From the NCBI GenBank assembly GCA_024276775.1, contig JAJRWO010000291.1:1-5939 (forward strand): 5,939 nucleotides of DNA. Direction: 5' to 3'. Made by a program: the position numbers and the translations under genes. Shown piece by piece: positions 1 to 5,939 of the stretch. The first letter of the stretch is position 1. Each line of letters opens with the position of its first letter. The notes under the pieces were generated by a model. The model was given only the letters and a program-made list of their open reading frames with translations. It made no database searches and had not been told where the DNA came from. Source of the DNA: Gammaproteobacteria bacterium. Lineage in GTDB: Bacteria; Pseudomonadota; Gammaproteobacteria; Tenderiales; Tenderiaceae.

Positions 1-1966
1 AAATCTTGGGCCACTAATCTCTACCGACATGACGCGCTGCATTCACTGTACCCGTTGTGTTCGCTTTGGCCAGGAAGTTGCGGGTATTCAAGAGCTGGGT
101 GCTACTGGGCGTGGTGAACATATGCTGATCGGCACTTATGTAGAAAAAGCGGTGACATCAGAGCTTTCAGGCAATGTGATTGATCTTTGCCCTGTTGGCG
201 CTCTGACATCAAAGCCATTCCGTTTTCATGCCCGTAGTTGGGAAATGAATCAGGTTAGCAGCATTGCAGCACATGATTGTGTTGGTTCTAATATTCAGGT
301 TGAAACGCTGCGCAACGAAGCACGTCGTGTTACACCTGTTGAAAACGAAGGCATTAATGAAACATGGATTTCTGACCGGGATCGTTTTAGTTACGAAGGT
401 GTGAATAGTGCTGATCGCCTGCGTGCACCCATGGTAAAACAGGATGGTGAGTGGCAGGAAGTTGATTGGCAAACAGCGCTTGATACCGCTGTTTCTGGTT
501 TAAAGGCTGTTTTGGAAAAACATGGGGCAGGTCACTTGGGGGCGCTGACCTCTGCCAGTGCAACGGTTGAAGAGATGTATCTGCTGCAGAAATTGGTACG
601 TGGTTTGGGGGGGGCAAATATTGATCACCGTCTTGGCCAGCTTGATTTTTCAGATCAGGAAAACATGCCTTTATACCCGTCATTGGGTCAAAGCATTGAA
701 TCTATTGAAGATGTTGATGCAGCATTATTGATAGGCTCAAATATTCGTCACGATCAGCCTTTGCTAGCCAATCGTGTACGCAAGGCTGCATTGAATGGCG
801 CCAATATCATGTGTGTTAATCCGGTTGATTATGAATTTATGTTCCCCATTGCTGAGAAGGTCGTTGCAGCGCCGGCGTTTATGGAGCAAGCACTGGCCGG
901 AATTGCTAAGGCGCTGGGTGAAATGGGGGCCTCTTCGCCACAGGGGCTTAATGCACTTGTGGCGGATATTGAAATTACTGATGCTCAGCGTTCTATTGCT
1001 GAAAAACTCAAATCAGCAACCAACGCGATGGTGTTGTTGGGTAATTATGCGCAATCATCAGCGTCAGGATCGAGACTGCGTTCTTTGGGGCGGGCGATTG
1101 CTGAGATGAGTAGTGCCAATTGTGCCTATTTGACTGATGGTGCAAACAGTGCAGGCGGGCATCTTGCGGGAGCCTTGCCGCACCGTGCTGCCGCTGGTAA
1201 AGGTGCTACTTTTGGTCTCAATGCACAAAATATGCTAACTGAAAGGTTGGCCGGCTATGTCCTGCTAGGGATAGAAGCAGAAAGTGACATTGCCAATGCT
1301 GCTAGTGTCTTGGCGCCATTGAAGTCGGCTGATTTTGTTGTTTCGATGACCGCTTATAAAACGGCAACAATGCTTGAATATGCATCAGTGTTACTGCCAA
1401 CGGCTCCATTTACCGAGACCTCGGGTACATTTGTAAATGTAGAGGGTAAATGGCAGAGTTTTCCAGGCAGTGTTAAACCACTGGCCGAAACGCGCCCCGC
1501 TTGGAAAGTACTGCGGGTAATGGGTAATTTGTTTAATCTTGATGGTTTCGAGCATGAGTCATCTGAAGAAGTGCGTAATGAATTGCAGTTGCTGGTTGAT
1601 GGTGCAAGTGAGTTTAGGGCGACGCTATGTTTATCAGAATCATTAACCATTACCAGCGATACGCTTGTGCGTGTTGCTGATAGCTCAATCTATTCAAGTG
1701 ATGCAACGGTGCGACGTGCCGAGTCGTTGCAAAAAACACCTCAAGCGCATGCTTCAGCGACGGCAAGAGTTAATACATCCACAGCGAATACATTGGGCTT
1801 GGTTGATGCAAGCAATGTTGAAGTAATGCAAGGGAATAGTCGCTGTGTAGTGGCATTAAAAATTGACGATCGAGCAGCTGATGGAACCGTCTGGTTGTCA
1901 GGTGGTACCCATGAAGTTGCCGGTTTTGGGTGTGACGGGGCAGAAACTGTCCTTAAGCCAGTATAG
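1..1966 (+). CDS. nuoG: NADH-quinone oxidoreductase subunit G, 5' truncated by window edge
   Basis: This is the iron-sulfur subunit of the complex I peripheral arm, which carries electrons from the NADH-oxidising module toward quinone. The frame is open from base 2 and gives 654 residues before the TAG at 1964-1966. Relatives of this type are near 780-800 residues, so the N-terminal [2Fe-2S] N1b domain and the His/Cys N5 cluster lie outside the window. In fragment numbering, the N4 [4Fe-4S] ligands are C13, C16, C19 and C63 (C-x2-C-x2-C-x43-C, ending in the CPVGAL motif). From about residue 85 the molybdopterin-oxidoreductase-like fold begins with HDCVGSN (91-97). Only one cysteine remains there, so the extra N7 cluster of the E. 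coli-type protein cannot be built; this is normal in the alpha/beta/gamma and mitochondrial lineage. The molybdopterin-like domain is structural in complex I and binds no cofactor. The C-terminal part keeps the DATVRRAESLQ segment typical of proteobacterial NuoG. The ATG at 29 is an internal methionine just before the N4 cluster and is not the start. Confidence 0.97.
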   Translation, partial: NLGPLISTDMTRCIHCTRCVRFGQEVAGIQELGATGRGEHMLIGTYVEKAVTSELSGNVIDLCPVGALTSKPFRFHARSWEMNQVSSIAAHDCVGSNIQVETLRNEARRVTPVENEGINETWISDRDRFSYEGVNSADRLRAPMVKQDGEWQEVDWQTALDTAVSGLKAVLEKHGAGHLGALTSASATVEEMYLLQKLVRGLGGANIDHRLGQLDFSDQENMPLYPSLGQSIESIEDVDAALLIGSNIRHDQPLLANRVRKAALNGANIMCVNPVDYEFMFPIAEKVVAAPAFMEQALAGIAKALGEMGASSPQGLNALVADIEITDAQRSIAEKLKSATNAMVLLGNYAQSSASGSRLRSLGRAIAEMSSANCAYLTDGANSAGGHLAGALPHRAAAGKGATFGLNAQNMLTERLAGYVLLGIEAESDIANAASVLAPLKSADFVVSMTAYKTATMLEYASVLLPTAPFTETSGTFVNVEGKWQSFPGSVKPLAETRPAWKVLRVMGNLFNLDGFEHESSEEVRNELQLLVDGASEFRATLCLSESLTITSDTLVRVADSSIYSSDATVRRAESLQKTPQAHASATARVNTSTANTLGLVDASNVEVMQGNSRCVVALKIDDRAADGTVWLSGGTHEVAGFGCDGAETVLKPV

Positions 1967-1989
1967 CGAGTGAAGCGAGATAGATAAGA

Positions 1990-3039
1990 ATGATTGATGC
2001 TGCACTGACAATTTGGAATGCGATTCCCGAACTGCTGCAGATCGTAATCAAAATCGTTGCCGTGGTGGTACCGATTATGCTTTCGGTCGCCTATTTAACC
2101 TTGGCTGAGCGTAAGGTGATTGGCTATATTCAGGTGCGTATCGGCCCTAATCGTGTCGGTCCGCGAGGTCTGCTACAGCCCATTGCTGACGGCCTGAAAC
2201 TGGCGATGAAAGAAATCATTATCCCAACCAATGCCAACCGTTTTCTTTTTGTACTGGGGCCAATTTTTACTTTAGCACCTGCACTTGTCGCCTGGGCAGT
2301 CATCCCTTTTGATGAAGGTGTCGCCATCGCCAATATTGATGCAGGTTTGCTCTATATTTTGGCCATGACTTCTGTGGGTGTTTACGGCGTTATCATTGCT
2401 GGCTGGGCATCAAATTCAAAATATGCCTTTCTAGGTGCATTACGTTCATCGGCCCAGGTGATTTCTTACGAGATTGCGATGGGGTTCGCTCTTGTGGTTG
2501 TATTAATGGCCGCGGGCAGCTTGAATTTGCAAGAAATTGTACTGGCACAGAAGGGCGAGCTGGGACTGCTTGATTGGTTTTGGCTGCCACTGTTACCCAT
2601 GTTTGTTGTCTATTTTATTTCCGGTGTGGCAGAAACAAACAGAGCGCCATTTGATGTGGCTGAAGGTGAGTCAGAGATCGTTGCTGGTTTTCATGTTGAA
2701 TACTCGGGTATGACTTTTGCCATATTTTTCCTGGCTGAATATGCCAATATGATTTTGATTTCAGTGCTAACGGCCATCATGTTTATGGGGGGGTGGCTGT
2801 CTCCATTCGCCGGGACTATGTTTGAGCCTGCGTTAGCATGGGTGCCTGGATTTTTTTGGTTATTAGCCAAAACGGCATTCTTATTGTTTTTATTTTTGTG
2901 GTTTCGGGCTACTTTTCCCCGTTACCGTTATGACCAGATTATGCGTCTGGGGTGGAAAGTTTTTATTCCGGTGACAATTGTCTGGATTTTAGTGGTCGGT
3001 TGTTTGGTACTCGGCAATGTGCCTCCGTGGTTTGATTAA
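1990..3039 (+). CDS. nuoH: NADH-quinone oxidoreductase subunit H
   Basis: This integral membrane subunit (349 residues, ND1 homologue) anchors the peripheral arm, forms most of the quinone-binding chamber and starts the chain of buried charges leading to the pumps. The length is normal for the family. About eight hydrophobic segments are visible, the first at roughly residues 14-38. The hallmark loop A39-E40-R41-K42 followed by GYIQVRIGPNRVGPRG lies at residues 39-60. The segment WASNSKYAFLGALRSSAQ follows near residues 138-155. The acidic quinone-chamber loop AETNRAPFDVAEGESEIVAG is at 214-233, with E215, D222, E225, E227 and E229 all present. The start ATG is 23 bases after the nuoG stop and its N-terminus matches the expected length. 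The ribosome-binding site is poor: only an AGCGAG at 1974-1979, about 10 bases upstream. This suggests translation partly coupled to nuoG. A run of seven G (2787-2793) encodes Gly-Gly without disturbing the frame. Confidence 0.98.
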   Translation: MIDAALTIWNAIPELLQIVIKIVAVVVPIMLSVAYLTLAERKVIGYIQVRIGPNRVGPRGLLQPIADGLKLAMKEIIIPTNANRFLFVLGPIFTLAPALVAWAVIPFDEGVAIANIDAGLLYILAMTSVGVYGVIIAGWASNSKYAFLGALRSSAQVISYEIAMGFALVVVLMAAGSLNLQEIVLAQKGELGLLDWFWLPLLPMFVVYFISGVAETNRAPFDVAEGESEIVAGFHVEYSGMTFAIFFLAEYANMILISVLTAIMFMGGWLSPFAGTMFEPALAWVPGFFWLLAKTAFLLFLFLWFRATFPRYRYDQIMRLGWKVFIPVTIVWILVVGCLVLGNVPPWFD

Positions 3040-3045
3040 GGAGGA
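3038..3045 (+). promoter_or_regulatory. Strong Shine-Dalgarno site of nuoI
   Basis: AAGGAGGA overlaps the last two bases of the nuoH stop codon and ends six bases before the ATG at 3052. It is an almost full match to the 16S rRNA anti-Shine-Dalgarno sequence and by far the best such site in the window. It favours the ATG at 3052 over the in-frame ATG at 3061 (Met4), which would sit at a longer than optimal distance. Confidence 0.85.
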
Positions 3046-3051
3046 ACAGAT

Positions 3052-3540
3052 ATGAATGCGATGAATCATTACATTAAGAGTTTTTTGCTGTGGGAATTAC
3101 TCAAAGGCTTGGCGTTGACGGGAAAGTATCTGTTTGCCAGAAAAATCACGGTTCAGTATCCAGAAGAAAAGACGCCGCAATCAGGCCGATTCCGTGGTCT
3201 ACATGCATTGCGTCGCTATGAAAATGGTGAAGAGCGCTGTATCGGCTGCAAGTTGTGTGAGGCGACTTGCCCTGCGCTGGCAATCACAATCGAGTCTGAT
3301 CAACGTGATGATGGCAGCCGCCGTACCACCCGCTATGATATCGATTTGTTTAAGTGCATATATTGCGGTTTTTGCGAAGAGGCCTGTCCGGTGGATGCCA
3401 TTGTTGAAACCCGTGAATTTGAATATCACTTCGAAAAACGTGGTGAAAATATTATGACTAAGGATTTACTGCTGGGTGTTGGTGATCGACTGGAAAAACA
3501 GATTGCTTTTGACCGCAGTGAAGATGCGCCATACCGCTAA
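3052..3540 (+). CDS. nuoI: NADH-quinone oxidoreductase subunit I (two [4Fe-4S] ferredoxin domain)
   Basis: This 162-residue ferredoxin-like subunit (TYKY homologue) passes electrons from the NuoG side through clusters N6a and N6b to N2 beside the quinone site. The two C-x2-C-x2-C-x3-C-P motifs are complete: C63, C66, C69, C73 and C102, C105, C108, C112. By the family rule, C63/C66/C69 with C112 bind one cluster, and C102/C105/C108 with C73 bind the other. Residues 8-29 form a hydrophobic/amphipathic N-terminal helix of the kind that lies on the membrane surface against NuoH and NuoA. The segments ITVQYPEEKTPQS (32-44) and FRGLHALRRY (47-56) are conserved in the proteobacterial form. The first motif reads CIGCKLC where many relatives have CIACKLC, a conservative change. 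The start is set by the strong ribosome-binding site 12 bases after nuoH. The gene ends in tandem in-frame stops TAA-TAA (3538-3543). Confidence 0.98.
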   Translation: MNAMNHYIKSFLLWELLKGLALTGKYLFARKITVQYPEEKTPQSGRFRGLHALRRYENGEERCIGCKLCEATCPALAITIESDQRDDGSRRTTRYDIDLFKCIYCGFCEEACPVDAIVETREFEYHFEKRGENIMTKDLLLGVGDRLEKQIAFDRSEDAPYR

Positions 3541-3564
3541 TAAACAGGTGTTACTGACTACGCT
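3541..3564 (+). other. nuoI-nuoJ gap with second stop codon and no good ribosome-binding site
   Basis: The 24-base gap opens with a TAA in frame with both nuoI and nuoJ. The only Shine-Dalgarno-like string is AGGTG at 3546-3550, 14 bases before the nuoJ ATG, which is too far for an efficient site. No other start codon lies between that TAA and the ATG at 3565, and the next methionine in nuoJ is residue 46, inside the membrane region. The start is therefore firm although its initiation signal is weak. Confidence 0.6.
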
Positions 3565-4176
3565 ATGGAAACTCTGATTTTTTACATATTTTCAGCCATT
3601 TTGATTGCTTCTGCATTGGCAGTGGTCACGGTGCGCAACCCCGTTCATGCCGTTTTGTTTCTGGTATTAACATTTTTTACTTGTGCCGCGATCTGGTTGA
3701 TGATGGAAGCTGAATTTCTGGCCATTACCTTGGTGCTAGTTTACGTTGGTGCCGTAATGGTATTGTTTCTGTTTGTTGTGATGATGTTGGATATTAATAT
3801 TTCAGTGTTGCGTGAAGGTTTTGTTAAAAATGCCTACGTCGGTATTCCTGTTGCATTGATTATTGTGTTCGAATTGATTGCTGTGGTGGGTGCTGATCGC
3901 TTTGGTCTTGAGCAGGTACCTGCACCGTTGGCGAAGGCTGCGGACTACAGCAATACCAAAGAACTGGGTCGCGTTCTTTATACTGAGTATGTCTATGCCT
4001 TTGAACTGGCAGCTGTGGTGTTGCTGGTGGCAATTATTGCTGCGATTACACTGACCATGCGTCGTCGCCCCGGTAGTAAATACCAGGATCCTTCAGCGCA
4101 GGTTAAAGTTCGTCGCAATGACCGTCTTCGTATTGTGAAGATGGCAGCTGAGAAAAAAAACAAGGCAAGCGAGTAA
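3565..4176 (+). CDS. nuoJ: NADH-quinone oxidoreductase subunit J
   Basis: This small membrane subunit (203 residues, ND6 homologue) sits between NuoH and NuoK. Its third helix is known from complex I structures to change conformation and gate the central water wire. Five hydrophobic segments are visible at roughly residues 4-22, 28-46, 52-75, 90-110 and 143-164. The conserved third helix, EAEFLAITLVLVYVGAVMVL (48-67), carries the YVGAVMVLFLF family motif with Y60 and G62. The fifth begins after the conserved NTKELGRVLYTEYVYAFEL stretch. The protein is longer than E. coli NuoJ (184 residues). The extra length is a strongly basic, hydrophilic tail from about residue 165 to 203, rich in Arg and Lys. 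Similar tails occur in other beta/gamma NuoJ proteins, so I read it as a normal extension on the cytoplasmic side. The last codons contain eight consecutive A (4153-4160). Confidence 0.97.
   Translation: METLIFYIFSAILIASALAVVTVRNPVHAVLFLVLTFFTCAAIWLMMEAEFLAITLVLVYVGAVMVLFLFVVMMLDINISVLREGFVKNAYVGIPVALIIVFELIAVVGADRFGLEQVPAPLAKAADYSNTKELGRVLYTEYVYAFELAAVVLLVAIIAAITLTMRRRPGSKYQDPSAQVKVRRNDRLRIVKMAAEKKNKASE
4155..4161 (+). other. Candidate -1 slippery heptamer A-AAA-AAC near the end of nuoJ
   Basis: Codons AAA-AAA-AAC at 4153-4161 put the heptamer A-AAA-AAC in the correct phase (X-XXY-YYZ) for -1 ribosomal frameshifting. A shift here would miss the TAA at 4174-4176 and end at the TAG at 4182-4184. 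The five residues after the lysines would be replaced by about seven (QGKRVKP). A weak hairpin starts 12 bases downstream. A-rich lysine runs also arise by chance in basic tails, so this is only a candidate. Confidence 0.25.
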
Positions 4177-4191
4177 AACCTTAGGGTTTTA
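4174..4191 (+). repeat. Short inverted repeat over the nuoJ stop codon
   Basis: TAAAACC (4174-4180) and GGTTTTA (4185-4191) are perfect inverted copies around the 4-base loop TTAG. The left arm begins with the nuoJ stop codon, and the right arm ends just before the purine-rich nuoK leader. With two G-C and five A-T pairs the hairpin is weak. No T-run follows, so it is not an intrinsic terminator. It might slightly influence nuoJ termination or access to the nuoK leader. Confidence 0.45.
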
Positions 4192-4203
4192 AAAGAGAGA
4201 AAA

Positions 4204-4509
4204 ATGATAGCACTGTCTGATTTTCTAATTTTAGGGGCCATACTGTTTTGTATCAGTGTGGCAGGCATCTTTATTAACAGAAAGAATGTGATTGTTCTGT
4301 TGATGTCGATTGAATTGATGTTGCTGGCGGTCAATATGAATTTTATCGCCTTCTCTTATTTTATGAATGACCTGGCTGGCCAGGTGTTTGTATTCTTTAT
4401 TCTGACTGTTGCAGCTGCAGAAGCAGCAATCGGTTTGGCGATTTTGGTGGTTTGGTTCCGTAATCGTCGTACGATTAATGTTGAAAAACTTGATACGTTG
4501 AAGGGCTAG
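4204..4509 (+). CDS. nuoK: NADH-quinone oxidoreductase subunit K
   Basis: This 101-residue membrane subunit (ND4L homologue) is half-related to the antiporter-like subunits and contributes two buried glutamates to the central proton path. Its length is standard (E. coli 100). Three hydrophobic segments are visible at about residues 3-24, 29-51 and 60-85. The two key acids are present: E37 in SIELMLLAVN and E73 in AAAEAAIGLAI, matching E36 and E72 of E. coli NuoK. The positive-inside loop INRKN lies at 24-28, and a short basic tail follows WFRNRR. The start at 4204 gives the normal N-terminus (MIALSDFLILGAILF). It is preceded by the purine-rich GAGAG at 4195-4199, an imperfect and rather close ribosome-binding site. 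The gap from nuoJ is 27 bases, the longest in the window, and it is mostly occupied by a small inverted repeat. Confidence 0.98.
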   Translation: MIALSDFLILGAILFCISVAGIFINRKNVIVLLMSIELMLLAVNMNFIAFSYFMNDLAGQVFVFFILTVAAAEAAIGLAILVVWFRNRRTINVEKLDTLKG

Positions 4510-4521
4510 GGTAGAACAATT

Positions 4522-5939
4522 ATGGAAAACGTCTATCTTGGCATTGTTCTGGCTCCATTGATCGGCTCGATTGTTGCTGGCTTTTTTGGTAAGCAAGTGG
4601 GTCGCACTGGTGCCCACTGGGTCACGAATATAGGTGTTGCAATTTCTTTTGTTTTGTCGGTGGTGGTTTTTAATGACGTAATTTTTAATGGTGCGCCTAC
4701 ATACAACGCATCTTTATATACATGGCTTGTAAGCGATGGCATTCGTTTTGAAGTTGGCTTTCTAATCGATGAGTTGTCGGCCACTATGATGGTAGTAGTG
4801 ACCTTTGTGTCGCTGATGGTTCACATCTATACCATTGGTTACATGCGTGATGACCCTGGTTATCAGCGTTTTTTCAGTTATATTTCGCTGTTTACGTTCT
4901 CAATGCTGATGCTGGTGATGTCCAATAATTTTATGCAGCTGTTTTTTGGTTGGGAAGCTGTGGGTCTTGTTTCATACCTCTTGATCGGTTTTTGGCATAA
5001 AAAAGAAACAGCCATATTTGCTAATATGAAGGCATTTCTGGTTAATCGTATTGGTGACTTTGGTTTTCTTCTCGGTATTGCTGCCGTGGCAATGTATTTT
5101 AACAGTCTTGATTATGCCGATGTATTTAAGGCCGCACCGTTGCTGGCAGATTTGAATATCCAGGTAATCCCTGGTATTGACTGGTCTCTGATGACGGTGA
5201 TCTGTATTTTATTGTTTATTGGTGCCATGGGTAAATCTGCGCAGGTACCATTGCATGTTTGGTTGCCCGATTCCATGGAAGGTCCGACACCGATTTCTGC
5301 TTTGATTCATGCGGCAACAATGGTGACTGCTGGTATCTTTATGGTGGCCCGCATGTCACCACTGTTTGAATTGTCGACCACAGCTTTGAGTTTTATTCTT
5401 GTCATTGGTGCTATTACTGCGTTATTCATGGGGTTTCTGGGGCTTGTACAGAATGACATCAAACGTGTGATTGCTTATTCGACATTGTCACAGCTTGGTT
5501 ATATGACCGTGGCACTCGGTGCTTCTGCTTATGCGGCCGGTATTTTTCACTTGATGACACATGCCTTTTTCAAAGCGCTGTTGTTCCTGGCGGCAGGCTC
5601 GGTCATTGCTGCCATGCATCATGAGCAAGATATTCGCAAGATGGGCGGTCTAAAGAAATACATGCCGATCACTTACTGGTGCATGTTAATTGGTTCACTG
5701 GCTTTGATTGGCACACCTGGATTTTCAGGCTTCTTCTCTAAAGATGCCATTATCGAAGCGGTGCATGCCTCTGAAATTACGGGGTCGACCTTTGCTTATG
5801 TCAGTGTGCTATTGGGTGTCTTTATTACGGCTTTGTATAGTTTTCGTATGTTCTTTCTGGTGTTTCATGGCAAGGAAAATATTGACCCAGAGACAAAAGA
5901 ACATTTGCATGAATCACCTAAGGTTATAACAATACCGTT
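4522..5939 (+). CDS. nuoL: NADH-quinone oxidoreductase subunit L, 3' truncated by window edge
   Basis: This is the most distal antiporter-like pump of complex I (ND5 homologue). Only the first 472 codons are present; the frame is open to the edge with no stop. The full protein is usually 610-680 residues, so the last helices and the long lateral helix lie outside. The start MENVYLGIVLAPLIGS is the typical NuoL N-terminus, 12 bases after nuoK. An AGGG at 4508-4511 overlapping the nuoK stop is a modest ribosome-binding site. Ion-path residues are in place: E145 in FFGWEAVGLVSYLL, D179 in NRIGD, K238 in MGKSAQ, H263 in LIHAATMVTAG, and H343, H347 and K351 in FHLMTHAFFKALLF. These correspond to E144, D178, K229, H254, H334, H338 and K342 of E. 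coli NuoL. The motif VWLPDSMEGPTPISALIH spans about 246-263. The GFSGFFSKDAI segment with K407 marks the distal half-channel helix. The order K-then-L and the MEGPTP motif separate it from NuoM and NuoN. Confidence 0.97.
   Translation, partial: MENVYLGIVLAPLIGSIVAGFFGKQVGRTGAHWVTNIGVAISFVLSVVVFNDVIFNGAPTYNASLYTWLVSDGIRFEVGFLIDELSATMMVVVTFVSLMVHIYTIGYMRDDPGYQRFFSYISLFTFSMLMLVMSNNFMQLFFGWEAVGLVSYLLIGFWHKKETAIFANMKAFLVNRIGDFGFLLGIAAVAMYFNSLDYADVFKAAPLLADLNIQVIPGIDWSLMTVICILLFIGAMGKSAQVPLHVWLPDSMEGPTPISALIHAATMVTAGIFMVARMSPLFELSTTALSFILVIGAITALFMGFLGLVQNDIKRVIAYSTLSQLGYMTVALGASAYAAGIFHLMTHAFFKALLFLAAGSVIAAMHHEQDIRKMGGLKKYMPITYWCMLIGSLALIGTPGFSGFFSKDAIIEAVHASEITGSTFAYVSVLLGVFITALYSFRMFFLVFHGKENIDPETKEHLHESPKVITIP

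Noticed and set aside
795..1109. Forward open frame of 104 codons inside nuoG in another phase
   Set aside because: It is fully contained in conserved nuoG sequence and its Leu/Arg-rich translation matches no family I recognise.
3134..3457. Forward open frame of 107 codons inside nuoI in another phase
   Set aside because: The nuoI frame carries all eight cluster cysteines in the right spacing; the alternative frame has no support.
4174..4191. Intrinsic terminator between nuoJ and nuoK
   Set aside because: The stem has only two G-C pairs and is followed by AAAGAGAG with no T-run, so it would not end transcription in the middle of the operon.
3993..4334. Antisense open frame of 113 codons across nuoJ and nuoK
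   Set aside because: It lies opposite two clearly conserved genes, shows no recognisable family and no ribosome-binding site, and mirrors the codon pattern of membrane proteins on the other strand.
4231..4617. Antisense open frame of 128 codons across nuoK and the start of nuoL
   Set aside because: It overlaps two intact conserved genes and its translation is a low-complexity, Asn/Gln/His-rich product typical of reading hydrophobic codons backwards.
5708..5929. Forward open frame of 73 codons inside nuoL in another phase
   Set aside because: The nuoL frame continues unbroken through this region with conserved motifs such as GFSGFFSKDAI, so this is an out-of-frame shadow.
1..5939. Mobile element, CRISPR array, tRNA or extra accessory gene within the operon
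   Set aside because: Coding sequence covers all but about 100 bases, gaps are 12-27 bases, gene order is canonical, and no long repeats or RNA-like structures are apparent.

Overview
This window is an internal slice of a bacterial nuo operon, which encodes the proton-pumping NADH:quinone oxidoreductase (respiratory complex I). Six genes lie on the + strand in the canonical order nuoG-H-I-J-K-L. nuoG is cut by the left edge and nuoL by the right edge; nuoH, nuoI, nuoJ and nuoK are complete. The gaps between genes are 23, 12, 24, 27 and 12 bases. There is no room for an extra gene, and I see no internal promoter or terminator, so a single transcript entering from the left and leaving to the right is the simplest reading.

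The organism is most likely a gammaproteobacterium (a betaproteobacterium is possible) with a moderate, roughly mid-40s percent GC content judged by eye. The protein sequences support this: NuoG has the HDCVGSN-type start of its large domain without the extra N7 cluster cysteines, NuoI is a short 162-residue two-cluster form, and NuoH has the AETNRAPFDVAEGESEIVAGFH-type quinone-site loop. These belong to the alpha/beta/gamma lineage shared with mitochondria and differ from the E. coli-type enzyme. I cannot name a genus from the sequence alone.

Region by region: 1-1966 is the 3' part of nuoG (peripheral-arm iron-sulfur subunit). 1990-3039 is nuoH (membrane subunit forming much of the quinone chamber). 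3052-3540 is nuoI (ferredoxin-like subunit with clusters N6a and N6b). 3565-4176 is nuoJ and 4204-4509 is nuoK (small membrane subunits in the proton path). 4522-5939 is the first 472 codons of nuoL (distal antiporter-like pump), open to the window edge.

Electrons pass through the NuoG clusters to N6a/N6b in NuoI and on toward quinone at the NuoH interface. The redox energy drives charge movement along NuoH, J, K and L. The expected catalytic and ion-path residues are present in all six genes, and every reading frame is intact.

I found no novel system here. The points worth a second look are small: a lysine-codon slippery heptamer followed by a weak hairpin over the nuoJ stop codon, very uneven ribosome-binding-site strength along the operon, G-run homopolymers inside nuoG and nuoH, and a basic tail on NuoJ.
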